Below, one piece after another: positions 18,798 to 29,500 of a DNA stretch of 64,000 nt (positions are counted from its first letter, which is position 1; each line of letters begins with the position of its first letter). The DNA is from Chitinophaga skermanii (GTDB taxonomy: Bacteria > Bacteroidota > Bacteroidia > Chitinophagales > Chitinophagaceae): positions 900,406 through 964,405 of the forward strand of contig NZ_QLLL01000001.1 in the NCBI RefSeq assembly GCF_003259335.1, read 5' to 3'. A program made the translations under genes and the position numbers. The notes beneath the pieces are model-generated. The model ran no database searches, was not told where the DNA came from, and saw nothing but the letters and a program-made list of their open reading frames with translations.

Positions 18798-19745
18798 ATG
18801 AACCCAGTTTTTGAACAAGGATTTCCTTTAGTGGTACGCTTTAACGGCGATAACCGCGATACTTTTATTGCGTGGTACAAAGAAAATGAAGCCAAGCTCA
18901 CAGATCTTTTACATGAAAAAGGAGCGATTTTATTTAAAGGTATTGACCTGAGTGATTTAGATGATTTCGAACATGTGATGTCATTTATCTCGGATAAATT
19001 CGTCAATTACGTCGACGGTTTTTCACCGCGTACAAAACTGGCGAAGAATATTTATACCTCAACAGAATACGATGCAGATTTCTATATCACGCTTCATAAC
19101 GAATTATCTTTTTCTAATCGTTGGCCTTCGCGTTTATTCTTTTTCTGTGTAACACCTGCACAACATGGGGGAGAAACACCCATTGCTGACGGTCGTGAAA
19201 TTCTTCGCAAAATGCGTCCTGAATTATTAGAAACGTTTACACAGAAGGGCGTTACCTATATTAGGAACTTGCATAATGGCGGTGGTGTTGGCCCTTCTTG
19301 GCAACAAACGTACGAAACAGAATCTCAAAATGAAGTGGAGAACTTTTGTAAAGAAGGTAACGTGGATTTTGAATGGAAAGAAGATGGTGGCTTGAAAATT
19401 ATTCAGCGTAAAGATGCCTTATTGAAGCACCCTGTAAGTGGAGAGGAAGTATGGTTTAACCAAGTAGATCAGTTTCATCCTTGCCATTTGCGTCCAGAAA
19501 TTTATGAAACATTGATGGAGTTGTACGATAACCAGGAAGAAGAGTTACCGATGTATGGTTGTTTTGGAGATGACTCACGTATTGAAAAGGAAATGATTCA
19601 TGAAGTGAGAAGCATTGTGGATGAAACGGCGGTTCCTGTTGCATGGCAGAAAGGTGATTTGTTGATGTTGGATAATGTGCTGGTAGCTCATGGTCGTATG
19701 CCATACAAAGGTGATCGTAAAATATTAGTGTCGATGTCCGTTTAG
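18798..19745 (+). CDS. TauD/SyrP-type Fe(II)/2-oxoglutarate dioxygenase
   Basis: A 315-residue TauD/TfdA-superfamily oxygenase. The iron-binding triad is visible as His and Glu in HNELSFSNRWPSRLFF (about 98-113) and the distal His in VLVAHGRMPYKGDRKI near the C-terminus, with the Arg used for 2-oxoglutarate binding in the RMPYKGDRK region. The HGGETPIADGR segment is typical of the SyrP/AsnO-like subgroup that beta-hydroxylates amino acids, often Asp or Asn, either free or on a carrier protein. With an Asn-type module upstream, beta-hydroxylation of Asn is the best inference. Only 24 bp separates it from the PKS gene and 20 bp from the exporter gene, so it belongs to the same operon. Confidence 0.88.
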   Translation: MNPVFEQGFPLVVRFNGDNRDTFIAWYKENEAKLTDLLHEKGAILFKGIDLSDLDDFEHVMSFISDKFVNYVDGFSPRTKLAKNIYTSTEYDADFYITLHNELSFSNRWPSRLFFFCVTPAQHGGETPIADGREILRKMRPELLETFTQKGVTYIRNLHNGGGVGPSWQQTYETESQNEVENFCKEGNVDFEWKEDGGLKIIQRKDALLKHPVSGEEVWFNQVDQFHPCHLRPEIYETLMELYDNQEEELPMYGCFGDDSRIEKEMIHEVRSIVDETAVPVAWQKGDLLMLDNVLVAHGRMPYKGDRKILVSMSV

Positions 19746-19765
19746 CCATCTTTTAAAATTAATCC

Positions 19766-21433
19766 ATGAAACGTATTCTTCGTTTATTGAAAAGTAGGTC
19801 GAAAGCCTTTTACTTGCTTATTATCCTGTTGGGGTTAGGGAACTCTCTTATTTACAGTGGTATTTTATATTTTATAAATCAAGCAATCACCAATCAACCG
19901 GTGGCAATTTGGCCTGCGTATGATTGGGTATTGTACTTGTCAATTATTGCATTTTCGGCTGCTTGTAATATTATCTCGCAGAAGTATTTGATAGTATTGA
20001 CTAACGAAATGTTAGTCAACTACGAGAACTCGGTGCTTACTAAAGTGAAGCATGCTACTTACGAGAAATTTGAAAAAATGGGGAAACAGAAAATTTATGC
20101 AGCATTAGGCGACTCATGGATTTTAGCAGAATTTCCTCGCACTTTCGTGGCTTCTGCCAATACTTTGATCATCGTGTTGTGTAGTATTGGATATATGTTC
20201 ACCGTGAATGTACCGGTGGCAGCTACCTTCACAGTTTTTTTGGTGTTATTATCCATCGGTTTTATTCGAAGTGGAATTACTATTAAGAATGAATTCTCGG
20301 CTATACAGCGTTACCAGGATCAATTTTACGGCTATATGACCGATTTTTTGGATGGTTATAAAGAAGTTAAAATGCGCATTTTACGTGCCGATAACATTCT
20401 TGGTGGTTTCATTTATAACAACCGTGCGGCGAAGAAAAAGCTGAGTATACAAACATATACTAAAGACACCATTTTTGGTTTTATTTCTCGCTTTACTTGG
20501 TATTTGTTAATTGGGTCTATCGTGTTTCTATTTCCACGGATTTTAAATTTCCCCATTGCAGAAATGACGGTCTGTTTGTTGATTGTATTACACATGTTAG
20601 AGTCGATGAACTTTTTTTTGGGAAATATTCCATTTTATTTTAGGGTTGATGGAGCATTGAAGAAGATGGAGGATTTGGATCAACAAGTGGAAGATTTCAG
20701 AACAGCCGACATGATCGAAAAAGTGAATTTATCTAAAGAGCCTTTCGAAAGTATCGTTTTTGAAAATGTGGAATACACGTATTTCGATGAACATAATAGC
20801 TTAGTTTTCTCATTGGGTCCAGTAAATGTAACACTTAGGAAAAATGAAACGGTGTTTGTTGAAGGGGGGAATGGCAGTGGTAAAAGTACTTTCGTGAATT
20901 TGCTCACTGGTTTATACATCCCCCAAAGCGGAAACATCTATTATAACGGTGAGAAAATTGACTTGTCAAATGCCGACGCATACCGTGATAAATTGTCTTC
21001 TATTTTCACGAGTAACCATCTTTTCTCCGAAAACTACGACGAGTTTGATATTCGCGAACAAAATGTACAGTTATCCCAATTAATCGATATGGTACAGCTG
21101 CGGAATATACTCCGCATCGATACATCTAAGAATTGGTTCAAACATCATCTTTCAAAAGGACAGCAAAAGCGTCTTGCACTTGTTTATTCCCTTTTAGAGA
21201 ACCGCGATGTATTAATTATGGACGAATGGGCGGCAGAACAAGACCCTGCATTCCGTGCATATTTCTACCAAGAAATTATTAATCGTTTAAAATCTATGGG
21301 GAAAACCATTATTCTTATCACCCATGATGATCGTTATATCAACCAAGCCGACCGTGTTATTAAGTTCGAAGAAGGTAGAATTGTGCAAGATGCATTATTG
21401 AAACCATTATTAGAACCACAATTTGTAGGATAA
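19766..21433 (+). CDS. SyrD/PvdE-type peptide-exporting ABC transporter
   Basis: A 555-residue fused ABC exporter. The N-terminal part (about 1-290) has six hydrophobic segments, the first at about 14-36. The C-terminal nucleotide-binding domain has Walker A GGNGSGKST, the signature-like LSKGQQKRLAL and Walker B VLIMDEWAAEQDP, then the switch His in ILITHDD. The GQQKR signature and the DEWAAEQDP continuation are typical of the cyclic-peptide/siderophore exporter family (SyrD, PvdE). It should carry the assembled peptide, or a precursor, across the inner membrane. Its stop overlaps the thioesterase start codon by one base, indicating translational coupling. Confidence 0.92.
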   Translation: MKRILRLLKSRSKAFYLLIILLGLGNSLIYSGILYFINQAITNQPVAIWPAYDWVLYLSIIAFSAACNIISQKYLIVLTNEMLVNYENSVLTKVKHATYEKFEKMGKQKIYAALGDSWILAEFPRTFVASANTLIIVLCSIGYMFTVNVPVAATFTVFLVLLSIGFIRSGITIKNEFSAIQRYQDQFYGYMTDFLDGYKEVKMRILRADNILGGFIYNNRAAKKKLSIQTYTKDTIFGFISRFTWYLLIGSIVFLFPRILNFPIAEMTVCLLIVLHMLESMNFFLGNIPFYFRVDGALKKMEDLDQQVEDFRTADMIEKVNLSKEPFESIVFENVEYTYFDEHNSLVFSLGPVNVTLRKNETVFVEGGNGSGKSTFVNLLTGLYIPQSGNIYYNGEKIDLSNADAYRDKLSSIFTSNHLFSENYDEFDIREQNVQLSQLIDMVQLRNILRIDTSKNWFKHHLSKGQQKRLALVYSLLENRDVLIMDEWAAEQDPAFRAYFYQEIINRLKSMGKTIILITHDDRYINQADRVIKFEEGRIVQDALLKPLLEPQFVG

Positions 21434-22335
21434 TGGTACAGCAAGTTGTTTTTTTACCATATGCTGGTGGATCTAAGTTTGCTTATCGTAATTACGTGAA
21501 AAATTTGCCAGTTGGCGTAGAAGGTATATTGCCCGAATTGCCGGGGCATGGTATGCGTATGCAAGAATTACCGCTTACTTCGTTACAAGAAGTAGTAGAA
21601 GATTTATATAAGCAAATTCGACCACAGCTGAAAGGTCCGTACATTATTTACGGGCATTCAATGGGTAGCTTATTGGGGTTTTTATTGACAAAATATTTAC
21701 TGCAAAAAGGTGATCCCATTCCTCAATACTGCGCATTTACGGGAACCATGGCTCCTAGTCAAACAGGAAAGCGAGTACGGAAGCTTCATCTATTACCTAA
21801 GCATGAGTTTTGGGCAGCCATATATGCATATGGAGGAACACCGCAGGAAATCCGGGATACCGAAGCGTATCAAGATTTGGTGGAAAATATTTTCCGTACC
21901 GATTTTCAACTTGTAGAAACCTATAAACACGAAGCTTTCAAGTTGCCAGTACCCGTACTTGTAATTAATGGCAGCGAAGAAAATATAACCCCGGAAGAAG
22001 TGAATGCATGGCGGAATGATGTCAATAATTTTGTTGAGATACAAACTATGCCAGGACATCACTTTTTCATTCAAGGGAAAGAACCTGTTATTTTGCAAAC
22101 AATTCTTTCCTTTTCAACTCTTATTCAGCATCCACAACCCTCTAAACATAGTAAGCATGAGCTTATCAAAAATTCCAAGTATACTGATGTCAACGCTGAA
22201 ATTGGGCTCGATGGTTATTCCGGGCAATGGGAAAATGGCGAGCCAAGCCAGGGAAATCCCAGTATTCCAACAAATCAATGTGAGCATTGCAACAACCCGT
22301 GTTGTTGTGCAGAAAGGCTTATCAACGAAACTTGA
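21433..22335 (+). CDS. type II thioesterase (NRPS/PKS editing)
   Basis: An alpha/beta-hydrolase of the GrsT/SrfAD family. Landmarks are FLPYAGGSKFAYRNYV at the N-terminus, GHSMGS (nucleophile Ser near residue 77) and GHHFF carrying the catalytic His near 216. It should remove wrongly loaded groups from carrier domains. It could also act in product release, because the last NRPS module lacks its own thioesterase. The frame is 300 codons, but family similarity ends at about residue 235. The last 60 or so residues are a low-complexity reading of DNA that encodes the next protein in another frame (overlap 22157-22335), so the natural stop may have been lost. Confidence 0.88.
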   Translation: MVQQVVFLPYAGGSKFAYRNYVKNLPVGVEGILPELPGHGMRMQELPLTSLQEVVEDLYKQIRPQLKGPYIIYGHSMGSLLGFLLTKYLLQKGDPIPQYCAFTGTMAPSQTGKRVRKLHLLPKHEFWAAIYAYGGTPQEIRDTEAYQDLVENIFRTDFQLVETYKHEAFKLPVPVLVINGSEENITPEEVNAWRNDVNNFVEIQTMPGHHFFIQGKEPVILQTILSFSTLIQHPQPSKHSKHELIKNSKYTDVNAEIGLDGYSGQWENGEPSQGNPSIPTNQCEHCNNPCCCAERLINET

Positions 22336-22864
22336 GATTATTGCCGACAAGAATATTTTGCCGTATATCAAAACACAAGTTAAGAATGAATGCTTAACCA
22401 TTGGTACACTACGTAACATTAGTTTACAACCCTCACAATCGATAGAAATTCATATTACAACGCCCACTTTGCATACACTTCGTAATTCGGGCAGCGCTCA
22501 AATTGTGCTGCCAGTTACGACTGCTGTAGAAGCTTTACAGGTGTATAATTCCGGTAGTGGTAGTATGGAGTTATTATTGGAGGCTGGTTTGTTAGAAGTA
22601 TGTAATTCTGGATCTGGAGAACTTACATTGGCTGGTGATGTGGCTAAGTTGAGTTGTAATTCTTCTGGAAGTGGGCACGTGAAAGCCGAAAATTGTTTTG
22701 TAAAGGAAGTGTATTTCAATGCCAGCGGTAGCGGCCAAAGTTATTTCTCCTGTGGTGAAAAATTGGTGGGATTTATTTCAGGAAGTGGAGGCGTGTATTA
22801 TAATGGGAACCCATCTTTCGTACAAGTCGATTCACCGGGAAGTGGTAAGCTTAGCAAAAACTAG
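22157..22864 (+). CDS. DUF2807 domain protein (head-GIN / adhesin-like)
   Basis: A 235-residue protein, starting at the first ATG in this frame that limits overlap with the thioesterase gene. The frame is open further upstream to 22004. From REIPVFQQINV onward it follows the DUF2807 (GIN) pattern: a right-handed beta-helix built on repeated Ser-Gly steps (NSGSAQI, NSGSGSMEL, NSGSGELTL, SSGSGHVKA, ASGSGQSYF, SGSGGVYY). No clear signal peptide is seen, which is unusual because most DUF2807 proteins are exported. Its role inside an NRPS operon is unknown. The out-of-frame overlap with the thioesterase gene is the oddity here. Confidence 0.7.
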   Translation: MSLSKIPSILMSTLKLGSMVIPGNGKMASQAREIPVFQQINVSIATTRVVVQKGLSTKLEIIADKNILPYIKTQVKNECLTIGTLRNISLQPSQSIEIHITTPTLHTLRNSGSAQIVLPVTTAVEALQVYNSGSGSMELLLEAGLLEVCNSGSGELTLAGDVAKLSCNSSGSGHVKAENCFVKEVYFNASGSGQSYFSCGEKLVGFISGSGGVYYNGNPSFVQVDSPGSGKLSKN

Positions 22865-23492
22865 TACCGTGTTAACGTTGTATTTCACTGTATTGCCTGC
22901 GTTTACAAACGAAACATGGGAAGAAAGTTGGCAACAATTGGATTTACCAGCTGAGTGGAAATATCACCTTCAATTTCCCAAACATATACCCACGGCAGCT
23001 GCATCGCTAGCAGGCAAGGCAATGTTGAAAAAGTATTGCTATATGCACAGTAAGCAGCTTAGGAAAGACAAGTATGGTCGACCATATTTGCTAAACTCTC
23101 CAATTGATTTCAATATTTCTCATGCGGGAGATCTTGTTGTATTGCTTGTAAGTGATAGAAAGATCGGGGTAGATGTTGAAAAAATTTCTCCCATTGCACT
23201 GGATGACTTCGAGCAGGTATTTACACAGCAAGAATGGCAAATCATCGGGAAAGATCTCAATTTGTTTTACCGCTATTGGACTATTAAAGAAGCCGTTATG
23301 AAGGCGGATGGTCGGGGTATGCATATACCTTTGCAATCAATACACATTCTCCCAAAGTTAACCCAAGCCTTCACGGATCGTGCGGAGTGGCAGTTAATCC
23401 CCGTGCAAATTGTACATGGCTATGCTTGTACAATAGCATGTTTACCCGGTACAAATGACCAAATTTCTATTATTCAAACTCCTGTTTTCTAG
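22806..23492 (+). CDS. 4'-phosphopantetheinyl transferase (Sfp type)
   Basis: It transfers phosphopantetheine from coenzyme A to carrier-domain serines, activating the assembly line. Motifs seen are NISHAGDLVV, KIGVDVEKI (Mg-binding GxDxE) and the WTIKEAVMKADGRGM segment (WxxKEAxxKxxGxG). The frame is open from 22719, overlapping the DUF2807 gene. Starts at ATG 22806 (228 residues) and GTG 22872 (206 residues, beginning MLTLYFTVLP just after the DUF2807 stop) are both plausible; the second fits the usual Sfp N-terminus best. It lies 20 bp upstream of the giant NRPS gene. Confidence 0.9.
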   Translation, partial: GTHLSYKSIHREVVSLAKTSTVLTLYFTVLPAFTNETWEESWQQLDLPAEWKYHLQFPKHIPTAAASLAGKAMLKKYCYMHSKQLRKDKYGRPYLLNSPIDFNISHAGDLVVLLVSDRKIGVDVEKISPIALDDFEQVFTQQEWQIIGKDLNLFYRYWTIKEAVMKADGRGMHIPLQSIHILPKLTQAFTDRAEWQLIPVQIVHGYACTIACLPGTNDQISIIQTPVF

Positions 23493-23511
23493 CATATAAA
23501 AAAATCAGTTC

Positions 23512-26500
23512 ATGGCAACAAACGCTACAGCAACCGTACTTTCATTATATCATCAACAAGTGGCTTTGCATCCGCATGCATTGGCGGTTATAACCGAAAG
23601 CGGGGTGTGTACATATGAAGAATTGGATAGGAAATCGAATAAATGGGCGCAATATATTGTGCAACTATGTTTGTCGAAGAATGCGGCCGTAGCTGTTTAT
23701 ATGCATCGAGGAGAATCATTTGTTGTGGCAATGTTGGCTATAATGAAAGCAGGAGCAACCTATTTACCAATTGATGCCAATACGCCTAAGGAGCGTGTGT
23801 TAAATATTTTACAGGATGCTGGTGTAGAGTTAGTAATAACTGATATAAAGGATTTTGACGCTAATATCCCAGTCCTTCGTGTGAATAGTATTCCGAATGT
23901 TGGGAAAGCTTTTCAATCAAAAAAAATAGATCCGCAAAGTAATGCATATATTATTTATACCTCGGGTTCAACAGGTTCTCCGAAGGGAACAGTTGTAACA
24001 CATGATAGTTTATATGCTTCGACAATTGCTCGTTTAAATTATTACGGAAACGCAAATTGTCTTTTGCTAATGCCATCTTTTGCTTTCGATGCATCATTAG
24101 CTACAATATGGTGGAGTTTAAGTAGTGGGGCCTCATTAATTGTGGCAAGCGACGAGACGCTGAAGGATGCAAAGAAATTAAATAGTTTGTTGCTACAAAA
24201 CCCTGTTGATGCATATGTGTGCGTACCGTCTTATTATCGTTTTTTATTGGAAGTGAATATAATTCCAGCAACGAGTTCGCATAGAGCAATTCTTGGAGGA
24301 GAAGCTTTAGATGAAAGCTTGATGGGATTACATTATGCAAATTTTCCCCTTTCAGAGTTATACCAAGAGTATGGCCCAACGGAATGCACAATTTGGGCAA
24401 CTGTTGCGAAAGTAGAAAAGGATAAACCTTTATCAATAGGTTTCCCGGTTGGAGATGTTAAAACTAAAATTGTAGAGGATGAATTGTGGTTAGGTGGCCG
24501 ACAGGTAGCTGCTAAATATTTAAACCGTCCTATTGAAACAGCAGCTTCATTTGTAGATGCAGAAAATGAACGTTGGTATAGAACGGGCGATATTGTATCG
24601 GTTTCTGAAGATGGAGAATTGGTGTTCATAGGTAGAAAGGATGAACAGGTGAAAGTAAATGGGCATCGCGTAGAGTTAAACGAGATTGTATGTTGCTTAC
24701 AAAATGTGCGCGGCGTAAAAAATGCTGTTGTGGCAGTTCGAGAGGCGGGAGGAAAGCAAGTGATAGCTTTTTTACAATTGGAAGAAAATGAAATATTTGA
24801 AGAAGGCAGTATCCGTAATTACTTGCAATCAAAGTTGCCGGCATATATGGTACCAGGCGCATTTATTGAAGTGAGCAGTTTCCCGCAAACTTCCAATGGA
24901 AAGGTGGATAAACGTGCATTGTTGGAAATTTACGAATCCCATTTGCAAGTTTCTACAGAAGAAGGCGATTCGGTTTTAACCTCCATTATTTTATCATATT
25001 GGCGAGCACAACTTGCTCGACCAGATCTTGGACTACATGATAGCTTATTGTCGTTTGGAGCAAATTCATTGTCGATTTTGCGGTTTGTACATTGGTTACA
25101 ACTTCAACATCTACATGCTATTTCATTTGCGGATGCTTTTAAGGCTGAAACTGTACAAAATATTTCACTTGCAGCGAAAGATATTTATGCAGCTGAGAAT
25201 GAAAATTATGTTCCTGAAGAAAATTTACCAATTTCTTTTACACAAGAAGCGCTTTGGGTAGTTGACCAGTTGGAAGGAAGTATTCATTACCATATTAATT
25301 TTTCTTATAGCACAAATCATATTCTACATGTTCCTTATTTTAATGAGGCCCTTAGATTGCTTGTTGCTAAATATCCTAGTTTAGCAACGCGTTTTATTAT
25401 GTACGACGAAAGCGTATTCTTGGCTTCCTCTGAAGTGCCCATATTAGAAAGAATAGTTGATGCAAATGCGTTTTTTACAAAAGCAATCGAACTTACTAAA
25501 GGACCATTATTCCGAGCTGGGTTCGAAACATTCGAAGGAACGACCAAGTTATACTTATCCGTTCATCACATGGTGGCAGATGGTTGGTCGTTACAATTTA
25601 TTATAAGTAATTTATTGAATTTTTATGATCAATTGCGGCAAGAAGAGAAGGTGATGATTGAGGTTGATAATAGCGCAATTTCGTTTGCGCTATATCAACG
25701 AGAGTCGTTGAAAAATGGTGATTGGAATCCATCATTGAAATATTGGTCGCATCAATTAAAAGATTGTGCACGTTTGGAAATACCTGCAGATTTTGCTCCA
25801 GCTACTCAACCAACGAGAAAGGGAGCAGCCGTGAAGTTTGTAATAGGAAATGAAAGATGGGAGAAATTACAAAACTTATGCGAACAAGAACGAGTTACGC
25901 CATACATGGTGTTGCTCACAACTTTGAAAATATTATTGTATAAATATACTAACTGTGCGCAAGATGTTTGCGTGGGGAGTGTGCTTTCTAATCGACCAAA
26001 TCCTAACTGGCAATCATCCGTAGGCTACTTCGCAAATACAGTGGCTATTAGGTCGCAAGTATTAGGAACTGAATGCGTACACCAATTATTGCAGCAGGTA
26101 AAGGAAAATACTTTATCTGCGATTTTGCACGGCGAAGTACCATTTGAAAAAGTGGTAGATACTTTGCAGGTAGAACGATCATTAGAAAGCCATCCATTTT
26201 TTGATGTTATGATGGTATTGCAAGATCAACAATTGCCGCAAACTATTCAAACTACTACTAGTATATGGAAGCATGAAGAAGTTATAAGGACAACAAGTAA
26301 ATTTCGGTTACTATGGGATTTTCATCTCGATACAGATCATATCATAGGTTGGCTAGAATTTAATGAACAGTATCTGCCTAGTACTGCTCAGAATATGACG
26401 GACCACTTCCTACAAGTACTAGATGCTGTTATAGAGACACCCTTAGCATCTATCTCTTCTATTTCAATCTTACCAAAAAAAGAAATAGAAAAGCTATTAT

Positions 26501-29500
26501 CAATGCCCGTTGTTAACTGGGATCGGCATACTAATTTGGTAAAATTATTCCAAGAAGTGGCACTGAAATTCCCTTCTAAAACTGCATTGCGATTCGAAGG
26601 GGAATCCATGGATTATTATACGTTACATTTAGCAAGTAATAAGTTAGCTCATCATTTATTAAAAAGTGGGGTGCAGCCAAAAAGTTTAGTACCATTGTGT
26701 TTACCACGATCTTTCGAAATGGTAATTAGCATACTGGCAGTATTAAAAATTGGAGCTTGTTACGTACCTATTGATCCTGAATATCCACAAGATAGGATTG
26801 ATTTTATGTTAGAAGATACAGCTTCTCTCTTTATCCTGACACGAGAGGATGTTGTTTTACAAACTAATATCCAGAAAATTTTTGTAGAGTCGATACATTA
26901 TGCGTATTCAGATGAAAGTGAATTGAACGTTGATATTCACCCCAATGATTTAGCATATATTATTTATACCTCCGGTTCTACTGGCCGCCCTAAAGGCGTG
27001 ATGATAGAACATCAACAAGTGGTACGTTTATTATTCAACGAACAACCTTTATTTGATTTCAATGAAAACGATATTTGGACATTGTTTCACTCATATTGTT
27101 TTGATTTCTCTGTATGGGAAATGTATGGTGCCATATTATATGGCGGATGTTTAGTGATTGTTCCTTCTGCCGCTCGCAATACATTTGATTTTGCAAAAAT
27201 ACTACAGGAAGAGAATGTAACTGTACTTAATCAAACTCCCACAGCATTTTATGCTTTACAAGAGGAAGTTTGTAAAACTTATCCTTCCTTGAATGTTCGC
27301 TACGTTATTTATGGAGGTGAAGCATTGAACACAGCTTATTTGCGCAATTGGTATACGCATTATCCTGCGTGCAAATTGGTAAATATGTATGGTATTACGG
27401 AAACGACGGTACACGTAACTTTTAAAGAAATTGGTGATGACGTAATTGCAGCTGGTATTAGCAATATTGGTATTCCAATTCCCACGCTGGGTTGCTTGGT
27501 TATGGATGCAGATATGCAATTGTTACCTACTGGTGTTCCTGGGGAACTATATGTGAAAGGTGATGGGTTGGCACGAGGTTATTATAATAATCCTCACTTA
27601 ACGGCTGAACGTTTTATTGATAATCCTTTCAGCCCCGGTGAGAAATTATACCGAAGTGGGGATTTAGTACGGTGGACGAATGCTGGAGAGATGGAGTATT
27701 TGGGAAGAATCGATCAGCAAGTAAAAATCCGTGGTTATAGAATAGAATTAGGAGAAATTGAAACAACGATACTACAAAGTGGCTACGTTTCGCAATGCGT
27801 AGTAATTGCTTATGAAGGAAAGTTAGTCGCTTATGTGGTGAGTGATAATAAAGACAATATTCTACAATACCTACAACACCGGTTACCATCGTACATGGTA
27901 CCAAGCCTATTGGTCAATGTTCCTTCGATCCCTATCACGAGTAATGGCAAAGTAGATCGCAAAGCATTACCCAAACCGGTGGATTTACTAGTTACAGGTA
28001 GTGATGAGCCTCGCAACGAAACAGAACAGCAACTCTGTACTATTTGGCAAGATTTACTGGGTATCTCGAAAGTTGGTATCCACGATAACTTTTTCGAAGT
28101 CGGTGGCGATTCAATTGTGAGTATCCAAGTAGTCAGCCGTGCCCGCAAGCTGGGATTAGATATAAAACCACGCGATATTTTCCAATTCCAAACAATCGCT
28201 CAATTATCTAGTTCATTAACCCAGCTAGAAGATATTGTCGCTCCTGTACTTCCCTTGGAAGGGGAAAGTCCTATGTTGCCTATTCAACAATGGTTTTTCG
28301 AACAGGGGCATGAGAATTTGCACCATTATAACCAAGCTGTTTTACTTGATATTTCCAAAGAAGTAACTGCATCGCAATTGCAAGCTGCTGTTGATCATTT
28401 GTGTAAAGAACATGATGCACTGCGTTTTAGGTATTTGCTTGGAGAAGATGGAAGTTGGAAACAGTATTACAACGGTGCTGGAATTACGGTCGAGACAATA
28501 AGTGTAGAAACCACCAATATTGCAACTATTTGCACCCAGGTTCAACAAGGATTGAACATTGAAAACGGTCCAATTGCCAGGGTAGTTTTACTTGAGCTAC
28601 CAGGAGTGAAAAATGGTTTGTTCATAGCCGCGCACCACTTGTGTACCGATGGGGTTTCTTGGCGTATACTATGCGAGGATTTGGAAAGCTACATTACTTG
28701 TATTGTTGATGATAAACCGTTGCCGGTGCTCAATCGAACAACAAGTTATAGAGCTTGGGCTGAACGTTTAATTGGGTTGAAAGATCACCCGGTGTTATTG
28801 AAGGAAGCAAGTTACTGGGAGAAAATTGTATCCCGCGTTCAACCCCTACCAGTAGACCACGCTTTGCAAACACCACGTTTAATAGGAGATATGCGCAGGT
28901 TGCAAGTTTCTCTTCCTGCCCATTTAACACAATCACTTTTACAAAACGTTCACCAAGCTTATTCCACAAGAATTGATGACATCCTCTTATCAGCCTTACA
29001 ATTAACCTTGCAAGGTTATACGGGTTTGAACGAGCATGTAGTAACCTTAGAAAGCCATGGCCGGGAAGGGTTTGGTGCCGATAATAGCCGTGTAATAGGT
29101 TGGTTTACATCGATGTACCCCGTTTTGTTATCTAGTACGGGGGATCTATCAAATGTAATCATTAGCACAAAAGAATCGCTGCGGGGTATTCCATACGAAG
29201 GTTTAGGTTACGGTATCTCAAAATATTTTAATAAAAATATTGGGTTAGTATATACACCTTGTATATTATTTAACTATCTTGGTCGTCTAAGCAACTTGGT
29301 CGTAGGACGAAGTTATTTAACCCAAAGTACTGATATCCTCCAAGGAACAGGTGAAGCTAGCGCAGCCACGAATGTTTACCCGGCGCAGCTAGGTGTAGAT
29401 GGATATATTTTTGAAGAAAGTTTACAATTCACGTGGAGTTATAACACGTTGGAGTTTGCAGCAGGAACAATAGAGAAGTTAGCCAACGATTATTTATTTC

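Noticed and set aside
22719..22805. Longer phosphopantetheinyl transferase from ATG 22719
   Set aside because: It would overlap the DUF2807 gene by about 145 bp and add residues with no Sfp similarity.
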